DNA from: Actinoplanes sp040639655
GTDB taxonomy: Bacteria; Actinomycetota; Actinomycetes; Mycobacteriales; Micromonosporaceae
Length of the DNA: 64,000 nt
Direction of reading: 5' to 3'
NCBI RefSeq assembly: GCF_040639655.1
Contig: NZ_JBFAAI010000018.1
Location: 1-64,000, forward strand
Part shown: one piece after another, positions 57,253 through 64,000 of the stretch
How positions within the stretch are numbered: the first letter of the stretch is position 1
Layout: every line of letters begins with the position of its first letter
The notes under the pieces: generated by a model
Database searches by the model: none
Seen by the model: the letters and a program-made list of their open reading frames with translations, nothing else
Told to the model about the DNA's origin: nothing
Translations under genes and position numbers: made by a program

Positions 57253-58200
57253 TCAGCGGCGCCACCAGTGGCGTCGGGCCGGTGGCAGCGCGCGGGCCAG
57301 GCCGGTCAGCAGCTCGTGCGGGTTGCGGATCGTCAGGTCCGGACGCCGGCCGATGTCGGTCATAGCCGCCGCCACCTGCTCGTCCGTCCCGACCTGGACG
57401 ACCGCGTCGACCCCGTCGGCGTGGGCGTCGGCGAGCAGCAGCTTCGCCGTGTCGGCCAGGCGGTCGAGGTGGACGGCCTTGGCGGCGGCCAGGTCGTCGC
57501 GGGTCAGCACGACCGCCTGATGCGGCTCCGGCAGCAGCATCGCGGCCCGCTGCTGTACGCCGAGGCGGGCGCGGGCGCGTTCGATCTCGCGGGTCAGCCG
57601 CCAGTCGTCGGGGTCGGCCTCGGCGCCGCCGCGGCTGGCCGCGACCCGCAGCAGGGCCTCGTCGACCGTGGGCGCCCCGGGTGCGCGGACGGCGGCCGAG
57701 ACCACGTGCTGCTCGCCGTCGACGAGGGTCAGCTCCGGCCAGGCGGCCCCGGCCACACAGACCAGCGTCAGCCGGCCGGCGGCCCGGGCGGCCGCGGCGA
57801 CGGCGGTCGAGACGATTCGGGGACGGGGGAGCCCGGCGGTGGCGGCGGCCTGAGCGAGCCGGTCACGGGCGGGCCGGTCCCATTCCTGCGCGGTGACGAC
57901 GGTGAGTGCGGCGGGGCGGCCGGTACGGTCGGCGACGTGGGACAGGACGGCGGCGACCACGGCCGGTGGGCCGCCGTGCCGTAGCAGGGTCATCGGGTCG
58001 GGCCGGTACGACTCGGGCTGGGCCAGCCCGGCGGTCAGAGCGGCGGTCCCGGCGGTGTAGACGCCGGAACCCTGGAACACTCCGCTGGGGGCGCGGGCTC
58101 GTCCGTCGAAGAGCGCGGGCTGTACGGCACCCCCGGACTCGTACACCGCGGTGACCCACCACGCGGCGATGTCGACGACCGCAAGATCCGTCGTTGGCAT
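57253..58200 (-). CDS. Degenerate Hsp70-like (actin-fold) protein
   Basis: A 315-residue protein that aligns by pattern with the N-terminal actin-like lobe of Hsp70 proteins: LAVVDIAAWWVTAVYESGGA aligns with the phosphate-1 loop, and ALFDGRARAPSGVF with DGSPLLPSAVF-like sequence. The phosphate loop glycine-threonine pair is replaced (DIAAWW), so ATP hydrolysis may be lost. The second half (WRLTREIERARARLGVQQRA, RDDLAAAKAVHLDRLADTAK) matches a helical clamp segment, and the last part is VDAVVQVGTDEQVAAAMTDI. No substrate-binding domain. Conserved short Hsp70-like proteins exist in actinobacteria; the role is unknown. Confidence 0.6.
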   Translation of the reverse strand: MPTTDLAVVDIAAWWVTAVYESGGAVQPALFDGRARAPSGVFQGSGVYTAGTAALTAGLAQPESYRPDPMTLLRHGGPPAVVAAVLSHVADRTGRPAALTVVTAQEWDRPARDRLAQAAATAGLPRPRIVSTAVAAAARAAGRLTLVCVAGAAWPELTLVDGEQHVVSAAVRAPGAPTVDEALLRVAASRGGAEADPDDWRLTREIERARARLGVQQRAAMLLPEPHQAVVLTRDDLAAAKAVHLDRLADTAKLLLADAHADGVDAVVQVGTDEQVAAAMTDIGRRPDLTIRNPHELLTGLARALPPARRHWWRR

Positions 58201-58285
58201 GTCCGGCAGTGTCCCAAATGGACGAACCTCTCGGCACTTCTTGTCCGGAATTTTCCACGCATAGTGATAGATCGGCGACGTGAGG

Positions 58286-59398
58286 TTAGTCTGGTCGGAT
58301 CGTCTCGAGACGGCGCAGTATCTCCTCCATGACCGGGCGCGACGTGGCGAAGTTCAACCGGGCGAAACCGGCACCACCGGGACCGAAGTTCAGTCCCGGG
58401 CTGAGCATCACCTTGGCCTGGGTGAGGATCCGTGCCGCCGGGTCGTCACCGAGCTCGTGCAGGTCGAGCCAGGCCAGATAGGTGGCCTCCGGCAGCCGCG
58501 CCTCCGGGAAGGCCTCGGCGAGCAGGCGCCGGTTGCGGTTCAGCAGGCGGCGCACCTCGGCCAGCCACGGTTCCCCGTGCTGCCATGCGGCGAGCGTGCC
58601 GACGACCCCGAGTGTCCCGGGTTGTCCCAGCAGCATCGGCGGCAGCTCGTCCAGTACCGCGCGCACCCGGGGCGGCGCCACGTCGGCGACCGCGCAGCGT
58701 AGTCCCGCCAGGTTGAACGCCTTGCTCGCCGAGGTCAGCGTGACCGTGCGCTCCGGCGCCAGCGGGGCGAACGTGATGTGCCGGTGTGGTTCGTGGGTGA
58801 GATCGGCGTGGATCTCGTCCGCGATCACCAGCACGTCGTGTCGCTCGGCCAGGGCCGCGATCCCGGAGAGTTCGTCGTGGGTGAAGACACGGCCGGTCGG
58901 GTTGTGTGGATTGACCAGGATGAGTGCCTTGCAGCCGGCCATCGGCGCGGGATCGAAGGTCCAGCCGGAGCCGGAGGCGACCATCGGGAGCGGCACGAGA
59001 CGCCGTCCCATGCGTTCGATCGTCTCCAGGAACGGTGGATAGGCCGGGGTGTGCATCGCCACCGCGTCGCCGGGAGCGGTGGTCACGTGCAGGATCGCCT
59101 GAAGCGCCTGGATGATCTCGGTGAAGATCCGGATGTGGCCGGGGTCGGGACGGTGACCGTAGCGGTCGGCGGTCCGTTTCACGTACGCGTCGATCAGGGG
59201 GTTGTCATGTTGATCGTCGTCCCAGGCCGGGTAGCCCAGGTCGCCGGCAGCCGCCGCGGTGAGGGCCTCCCGGACCGGGTCGGCGATCGGGAAGTCCATG
59301 TCGGCGACCCAGGCGGGGATCGCTCCGGCGGCGCCGGCCTGGACCCACTTCAGTCCGGGTCGTGCGGACAGATCGGACAGATCGAGTTCGTCCAGCAT
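58286..59398 (-). CDS. MalY/PatB-family PLP enzyme (cystathionine beta-lyase-like)
   Basis: A 370-residue class I PLP protein of the MalY/PatB group: IPAWVADMDFPIADPVREAL, HTPAYPPFLETIERMGRR, NPHNPTGRVFTHDEL, and the PLP lysine in TLTSASKAFNLAGLRCA (near 224). Members are C-S beta-lyases or aminotransferases with regulatory side roles. The start ATG 59398 is the family start. Adjacent genes give no pathway clue. Confidence 0.9.
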   Translation of the reverse strand: MLDELDLSDLSARPGLKWVQAGAAGAIPAWVADMDFPIADPVREALTAAAAGDLGYPAWDDDQHDNPLIDAYVKRTADRYGHRPDPGHIRIFTEIIQALQAILHVTTAPGDAVAMHTPAYPPFLETIERMGRRLVPLPMVASGSGWTFDPAPMAGCKALILVNPHNPTGRVFTHDELSGIAALAERHDVLVIADEIHADLTHEPHRHITFAPLAPERTVTLTSASKAFNLAGLRCAVADVAPPRVRAVLDELPPMLLGQPGTLGVVGTLAAWQHGEPWLAEVRRLLNRNRRLLAEAFPEARLPEATYLAWLDLHELGDDPAARILTQAKVMLSPGLNFGPGGAGFARLNFATSRPVMEEILRRLETIRPD

Positions 59399-59407
59399 GC
59401 GACCAGG

Positions 59408-59806
59408 CTATGCCGGATCGGGCCGCCGCGCGTCGACGTAGAGTCCCGCTCCGGTGGCGATCGCGCCCGCGGCCTCCCACAGGGCGACGCTCAGGAACTC
59501 GCCCGGAGCCGCGCCGGTGGCCACCAGGGTGGTGAAGACGGTGAAGGTGAGCAGCCGGAACGGGATGGTGAACCGGAAGAACGGCCGCCACTCGGTGGCC
59601 ATGGCGACCAGGTAGTACACGCCCATGTTGAGCGACGCCATCGACGACGCGGTGGCGAACACCCGGCCGTCGGTGCTCAGGGTCCCGAATCCGGCGCTGG
59701 TCGCCACGGTCTGCGGCGACACCAGCCCGATGATCCCGAAGAGCACCGCCATCACGCCGAAGACGGCGATCGTCCATCCCGCCAGTGAACGGGGCAAGAT
59801 CCTCAT
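59408..59806 (-). CDS. Small membrane protein
   Basis: A 132-residue protein with four predicted helices (GWTIAVFGVMAVLFGIIGLV; MGVYYLVAMATEWRPF; LLTFTVFTTLVATGAAPG; ALWEAAGAIATGAGLYVDA). It resembles uncharacterised four-helix DUF proteins of actinobacteria. Lies 9 bp from the lyase gene in the same direction, so they are probably cotranscribed. Confidence 0.75.
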   Translation of the reverse strand: MRILPRSLAGWTIAVFGVMAVLFGIIGLVSPQTVATSAGFGTLSTDGRVFATASSMASLNMGVYYLVAMATEWRPFFRFTIPFRLLTFTVFTTLVATGAAPGEFLSVALWEAAGAIATGAGLYVDARRPDPA

Positions 59807-59876
59807 CGGCCGACCTTAATACTTGCCCTCATTCACTCTGCATGACAGAGTTCTCTGCAGTGGAGAGGGGATAGCG

Positions 59877-60431
59877 ATGGTCGCCTATGACGGAGCCGAG
59901 CTGGATCGGTTGCGGATGCGGGTGCGGGCCGCCCGCCGGGCGGGATCCGCCCCCATGCTCGTGTTCGGACTGACCACCCTGGCCTTCGCGGTCTACGACG
60001 GCCTGGTCGGTTACCACTTCGTGCCGATGCCGCTGTTCTGGCCGCTGTGCAGCCTGACCGCCCTGCTCCTGCTCTGGCCGATCGCACGGTGGCGGTCCCG
60101 TCGCAGCGGGGTCGGCGAGGGCCGGTTCACCTATCGGCTTGCCGCCGCCGGGCTGGTGACGCTGCTGGTCGCCGGCAACCTGCTCTGGTTTCTTCCGGTC
60201 CTGCGGATGCTGCTGTGGCCCGCGACCGTGCTGACCGTCCTGGCGGTGTGGCAGCACAACCGGCGGCTCGCGTGGTGGTCCGGCATCATCGGCGGCATGA
60301 TGATCATGAACTGGTTCGCCGACCTGTTCCTGCTCAGCGGCCACTACGAACCGTTCTACATGGGCGCCGGCGGCGTCGGCCTGGCCCTGGCCGGGCTCGT
60401 CGAGCGCAACCACGAGCGGAGCCTCGATTGA
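59877..60431 (+). CDS. Membrane protein coupled to a winged-helix regulator
   Basis: A 184-residue membrane protein with five or six helices (APMLVFGLTTLAFAVYDGLV; LFWPLCSLTALLLLWPIARW; GLVTLLVAGNLLWFLPVLRM). ATG 59877 with ggagaggg 7 nt upstream is preferred. The stop overlaps the TTG start of the next gene by 4 bp. Membrane protein plus small transcriptional regulator operons are common in actinobacteria; the regulator often controls the pair. Confidence 0.75.
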   Translation: MVAYDGAELDRLRMRVRAARRAGSAPMLVFGLTTLAFAVYDGLVGYHFVPMPLFWPLCSLTALLLLWPIARWRSRRSGVGEGRFTYRLAAAGLVTLLVAGNLLWFLPVLRMLLWPATVLTVLAVWQHNRRLAWWSGIIGGMMIMNWFADLFLLSGHYEPFYMGAGGVGLALAGLVERNHERSLD

Positions 60432-60772
60432 ACGAACCGGACCGCCACCCGGCCCTGGAACTCGACGACCGGGTGCACCAGAAGACCCGGCTCGCGCTGC
60501 TGACCGTGCTCGACGAGGCCGGCCGGGCCGACTTCCCCTACCTCAAGGCGTTGCTCGGACTCACCGACGGCAACCTCGGCCGCCATCTCGAGGCGCTCGC
60601 GTTGCAGGGTCTCGTCGAGATCCAGAAAGGCCACGAAGGCCGCCGGCCCCGCACGTGGGCGGCGATCACCGCCCTCGGCCGGGAGGCACTCGCCGCCGAG
60701 ATGCGGGTGCTCGCCGCGCTGCTCCAGCGGTTCCGGGACAACCGCGACGGTCAGGAGCAGGCCGGCTCGTAA
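60428..60772 (+). CDS. Winged-helix transcriptional regulator (MarR/PadR-like, HTH_27)
   Basis: A 114-residue regulator starting at TTG 60428 with a 4-bp overlap: LELDDRVHQKTRLALLTVLD, DFPYLKALLGLTDGNLGRHL, EALALQGLVEIQKGHEGRRP then RTWAAITALGREALAAEM. This is the winged-helix pattern of small self-contained transcription factors. Its 3' end overlaps antisense the WD40 remnant. Confidence 0.87.
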   Translation: MNEPDRHPALELDDRVHQKTRLALLTVLDEAGRADFPYLKALLGLTDGNLGRHLEALALQGLVEIQKGHEGRRPRTWAAITALGREALAAEMRVLAALLQRFRDNRDGQEQAGS

Positions 60773-61206
60773 CGCATGCCGGTGACATGGGCGGGCCACT
60801 CCGCCGCGGTCAGTCCACCCTGGCGCAGGCACGCCTCGGCCAGCGGGTCGCGCAACGTCATCGTCGCTGGGCAGGTTCCACAGTTCGGTGCCGGAGCGGC
60901 CGGTGACGGCCAGGAGCGTACGGTCGGCGGACAGTGTGACCGCGCCGATCCCGGCGATCCGCCTGCCGGGCCGTTGTGCCGCGCGGACCACCCGGTCGCT
61001 GCCGTCGCGGCCGTTCCACGTCACGATCTCCCGGTCCACCGTGACCCCCAACCGCCGCGCGCCTCCAGCGCCTGCACCCCGCCCCGCGCGGGAAGAACGG
61101 CGACCCGGGACGGTACGGCCGGGTCCGCCAGATCCCAGACGGTCAGCGCCGAATCCGTACCACCGTTGTCGCCGCCGCCTGCCGGGCCACCCCCCGTCGG
61201 CTCAGG
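60751..61206 (-). pseudogene. Frameshifted C-terminal remnant of a WD40-repeat protein
   Basis: The reverse strand shows WD40-blade segments in different frames: DSALTVWDLADPAVPSRVAV (about 61080-61170), AVTLSADRTLLAVTGRSGTE then LWNLP (about 60865-60945), and the typical tail DPLAEACLRQGGLTAAEWPA followed by HVTGMRYEPACS with a stop at 60751-60753. At least two frameshifts separate them and no 5' end is present. It is likely the relic of a large WD40 or NACHT/WD40-type protein. Confidence 0.75.
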
Positions 61207-61208
61207 GG

Positions 61209-61895
61209 TCAGGGCCGTCCCGCCGGAGCCGGTTCATGGCGGCGCACCATCTCGGCGATCCAGGTCGGCGCGTACGGCGACGTGCAGTTCGGTGGGGTCG
61301 GATAGTCCTTGAGGACCTCCAGGCGCTCGCCGATGCCGACGGCGCGGGCGCGCTGGTCGGCATGCGAGATGCCGATCTGGGCCAGGCAGTGGTTCATCGC
61401 CCACTGCAGCCGGTCCGGGGCGTCCTTCATCCGCTGCTCGATGACGTCGAGCAGCCCGCCGAGGTCGAGGCCCTCGGGTTTCTTCGCGACCCGTTCGGTG
61501 GTCAGCGCCCAGCCGGCGCTGGCGACGACGGGATCCGGGTCGGCAGCCCAGCGAAGGCGTAGTTCCTCGGCGTGCGGGCTCTTCTTCACCACGTAGTTGA
61601 CCAGCCAGTCCTGCACCTTCGGGGTATGGGCCTCGCGAAGCATGGCGTCGAGCTCGTCACGGCTGAACGCTCGCGGGCGGCAGATCAGCAGCGCCAGCAG
61701 CCGGGCCGCGGAGTCGCCGGTCGCCCACAGTGCGGTCGCGAGATCCTGCTGCGTCTTGAGTCGCTTCGCGATCGCCCGTAGCGCGCCGAGGTTGACCCCG
61801 TGATCGTCGCCGTGCCGCTCGTTCACCGCGCGCGCCTTCGGGTCGTCCAGCGCGGCCAGTTCGGCCAGCACCCCGGCCACCGTCGTTTCCGTCAC
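61209..61895 (-). CDS. AlkD-like DNA alkylation repair family protein
   Basis: A 228-residue HEAT-like repeat protein: DDPKARAVNERHGDDHGVNL then GALRAIAKRLKTQQDLATAL, FSRDELDAMLREAHTPKVQDW, NHCLAQIGISHADQRARAVG. The family resembles AlkD-type DNA glycosylase-fold proteins (single-flip HEAT repeats) annotated as DNA alkylation repair. The catalytic Asp of AlkD is not obvious, so it may bind without excising. GTG 61895 follows ggagg 5 nt upstream. Confidence 0.85.
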   Translation of the reverse strand: MTETTVAGVLAELAALDDPKARAVNERHGDDHGVNLGALRAIAKRLKTQQDLATALWATGDSAARLLALLICRPRAFSRDELDAMLREAHTPKVQDWLVNYVVKKSPHAEELRLRWAADPDPVVASAGWALTTERVAKKPEGLDLGGLLDVIEQRMKDAPDRLQWAMNHCLAQIGISHADQRARAVGIGERLEVLKDYPTPPNCTSPYAPTWIAEMVRRHEPAPAGRP

Positions 61896-62045
61896 CGTTC
61901 GCCTCCGATCGGCCGGCTGCACGGTTTCCCCGCGCATCCCGGCTCGCGCTCCCTGACCAGCAAGTTACCGCCCACGTCAACAAAAAGCCGAAGGGCTGTC
62001 TTGGGCTCGGTGTGGCAGCGGCAGGGACCGGCCGCGGGGGCGGGA

Positions 62046-62937
62046 TCAGCGGCGGATGAGGGCCGCCACCGCGGTCAGCATCGTCAGCAGGACCGCGGCG
62101 AACCAGGTCATCACCGTGACGTATAGGGCCGCCACACCGATGGCCAGCGCGGAGACGGCCAGCGCGACGTAGGCGATCAGGAAGATGCCGGCGAGCGCGG
62201 CGCCCCGGTCCTGCGCGGTCGCCAGCGCGGCGACCGTACCGATGCTCGCCTTGAAGAGGACGCCGGCGCCCGCGGCGGCGAGCAGACCGCCGATGAGGAA
62301 AACCGGCAGGCTGGCCAGATGCATGCCGGTGACCAGGATGACCGTGCCGGCTACCTGGGCGGCCAGGCCCAGTGCCGTCCTGGCCCGCGCGCTGAGCGCG
62401 GTGGTGAGGGTCTGCGCGGCGGCCGACCCGCCGAGCACCGCGAAGACGATCAACCCGGCGAGGGCGCGGGACGGCTGGTGCAGGGTGCCGGCGACGAAGC
62501 CGGGCGCGACCGAGGTGAAGAAGCCGAAGACCGAGAAGGCGGCGAACGCTCCCGTCGCGGCGGCCAGGTAGGCGGGGCCGCGGCCGGTGGTCACCCGTTG
62601 CGGCCGGTAACGGTACGTGCCGGCCGGACGCACCGTCTCCGGGGCCAGCGTGACTGCCGCGATGGCCGCGATCAGGAGAACCACGAAGACGGCGTACGGC
62701 GTACGCAATGGCGCCGTGACGAATTCGGCGAGCAGACCGGCGACCAGCGTGCCGAGCCCCAGCCCGCCGATGTTGGCGGCCGTCGACACCATCGCGAAGC
62801 GGGTTCCGGAGGCGCCCGGCCGGTCGGCGGCGTGCAGTTCGAGCAGGTGCGCGGTGGCCGCCGCGGTGATCATGCCGACGCCGAGGCCGGTGATGAACCG
62901 CGCCGTCAGCAGCAGCGGCAGCGAGTCCCCGCGCGGA
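62046..62937 (-). pseudogene. 5'-truncated MFS transporter
   Basis: About 295 codons remain of an MFS permease: from the fourth helix (LPLLLTARFITGLGVGMITA) through LAAATGAFAAFSVFGFFTS to LLTMLTAVAALIRR. The first three helices, with the start codon and ribosome site, are missing. In frame, translation upstream runs through antisense LysR sequence without family residues. The gene lost its 5' end at a junction near 62940. Confidence 0.75.
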
Positions 62938-62941
62938 GTAC

Positions 62942-63148
62942 GTACGACATGGTCTCGGTGTTGCCCTTCTGCCGCGTTTCCTGGCTGTCGGCGCGGCGAG
63001 TATCGCGTCGATTCCGGTGACCGGGGCAAACCTGCGCTGGCCGCTGTCGCTGGCGGTCCCGGCCGGTCGCCCGCCCGGCGCCGCGGCCCGCGCGTTGATC
63101 TCCCTGACCGCCGATTACCTCCCCGGACCGGGCCGTCCGGTCGGTTAG
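62942..63148 (+). pseudogene. C-terminal remnant of a LysR-family regulator
   Basis: The forward strand encodes VRHGLGVALLPRFLAVGAAS followed by IASIPVTGANLRWPLSLAVP and ARALISLTADYLPG, stop TAG at 63146-63148. This is the end of a LysR co-inducer domain (typical GLGVALLPRFLA...). No HTH is present. Adjacent to the truncated MFS gene in the opposite orientation. Confidence 0.75.
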
Positions 63149-63159
63149 AGTGAGCCGCC

Positions 63160-64000
63160 ATGAGGTCGATACGGGTGTGGGTCCTCGCGACGGCGCTGAC
63201 CGTCGCAGCGGGTGGAGGTGGCCTGGTGGTGGCGCACCTGAGCAGCGACGATCCCGCTCCGGCGTGGGCCGCTCCGGATTCCCCGCCGGCCGCGGCCGTC
63301 GTGCCGCCGTCCCCGGCTGCGTCCCCGCCATCGGCCGGGCCGACCGCCGCCCAGCTCACCGCCGCGGACGCCCAGCTCGCCGCGGATCGGGCGAAGAGCG
63401 TGAAGCAGTTGAACGCGGCTCTGAAGTCGGTCAAGGGCGACTTCTCCGTCGCCGTCCACGACCGGAGGGCCGGCCTGCGGTACGTCCATCGTGGCTCCGT
63501 CAAGTTCGACACCGCCAGCATCGTCAAGGTGCAGGTCCTGACGTGCATGCTGCTCAAGGCCCAGGACGCCGGCCGTGGGCCGACGTCCGCCGAGATGAAA
63601 CTGGCCAGGCCGATGATCCGGCTGAGCGACAACAACGCGACCACCTCGCTCTACCAGAGGATCGGCGGCCGGACCGCGGTCACGAAGTGCAACAAGCGGC
63701 TCGGTCTCACCCAGACCGTCGTGAACAGCCGGTGGGGCCTGACCCGGACCACGGCCGCCGACCAGATCCGCCTGCTGGAGGAACTCGTCGACACGAGGGG
63801 CCCGCTGAACGCGTCCTCCCGCAAGACCGCCTTCACCCTGATGAACACCGTCGACAAGGCGCAGGACTGGGGTGTCCCGGTGGTCGCCAGGACCGGTGAG
63901 ATCTTCACGGTCAAGAACGGCTGGGACACGCGTACGGCCGACGGCGGCCTCTGGGCGGTCAACACCATCGGCCGGATCACCTCGAAGAACGGCAAGGTGG
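63160..64000 (+). CDS. Serine beta-lactamase-like hydrolase (partial, runs off the window end)
   Basis: At least 280 codons from ATG 63160 to the window end. N-terminal signal/anchor (IRVWVLATALTVAAGGGGLV) is followed by a Pro/Ala linker. The penicillin-binding fold shows the SxxK motif as SIVK (S120, K123), the SDN motif as SDN (156-158) and an RTG motif (244-246) in place of KTG. This matches class A beta-lactamase-type serine hydrolases of actinobacteria, many without proven lactamase activity. The end is not seen, so completeness is unknown. Confidence 0.82.
   Translation, partial: MRSIRVWVLATALTVAAGGGGLVVAHLSSDDPAPAWAAPDSPPAAAVVPPSPAASPPSAGPTAAQLTAADAQLAADRAKSVKQLNAALKSVKGDFSVAVHDRRAGLRYVHRGSVKFDTASIVKVQVLTCMLLKAQDAGRGPTSAEMKLARPMIRLSDNNATTSLYQRIGGRTAVTKCNKRLGLTQTVVNSRWGLTRTTAADQIRLLEELVDTRGPLNASSRKTAFTLMNTVDKAQDWGVPVVARTGEIFTVKNGWDTRTADGGLWAVNTIGRITSKNGKV

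Overview
The window is GC-rich (about 70 % or more), almost fully coding DNA of an actinobacterium. Several features together point to the Micromonosporaceae, most likely an Actinoplanes-type organism: frequent GTG starts, short gene overlaps, a LacI-type sensor fused to GGDEF, a pair of MEDS-domain signalling proteins, a methyl-accepting chemotaxis protein, a cellulase preceded by a CebR-type operator, and Excalibur-domain and GAF/PucR proteins. This placement is an inference from gene content. No rRNA, tRNA, CRISPR array, transposase or integrase was recognised.

Layout. 0-13 kb: a single-chain acyl-CoA carboxylase (reverse strand), MOSC, GNAT and SIMPL proteins, a proline-rich Excalibur protein, then a diguanylate cyclase next to a small alarmone synthetase. 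13-21 kb: GNAT, two overlapping MEDS genes (STAS and HATPase), a five-domain GH9 cellulase with a perfect CebR-like operator, an orphan barstar, an SDR and a cluster of gene remnants (LuxR, HAD, a headless secreted protein). 21-29 kb: DinB, a translationally coupled TetR / winged-helix / short PPDK-like operon, an ABC-F gene with a probable attenuating leader peptide, SnoaL and an MCP. 29-35 kb: GAF/PucR regulator with MHS transporter, PLDc_N protein, alpha/beta hydrolase, epoxide hydrolase remnant and a MetE-like methyltransferase. 35.4-38.2 kb: a compact three-gene operon (ParA-like ATPase, small linker protein, and a protein combining a RAMA-like modified-DNA reader, CBS repeats and an Rx4H HEPN-like tail). 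This is the best candidate for an undescribed system. 38-43 kb: aminotransferase plus EamA exporter divergent from an Lrp/AsnC regulator, membrane proteins and a SnoaL protein. 43-48 kb: FAD/NAD(P)-binding protein behind a coupled 16-codon ORF, and a molybdate module (MOP regulator, ModB, ModC) without modA. 48-57 kb: enoyl-CoA hydratase, GMC oxidoreductase, BON-OmpA protein, GAP-family membrane protein, a two-component system, pentapeptide protein, MazG and purU with a structured leader. 57-64 kb: degenerate Hsp70-like protein, MalY-type lyase, membrane protein with coupled regulator, WD40 remnant, AlkD-like protein, a second junction of two headless divergent genes (MFS and LysR), and a serine beta-lactamase-like hydrolase cut by the window edge.

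Themes. Second-messenger and partner-switching signalling is prominent. Gene decay is visible at five places; at two of them the shared 5' ends of a divergent pair are missing. Several convergent gene pairs are separated by strong palindromes, and one palindrome type recurs at three convergent junctions.
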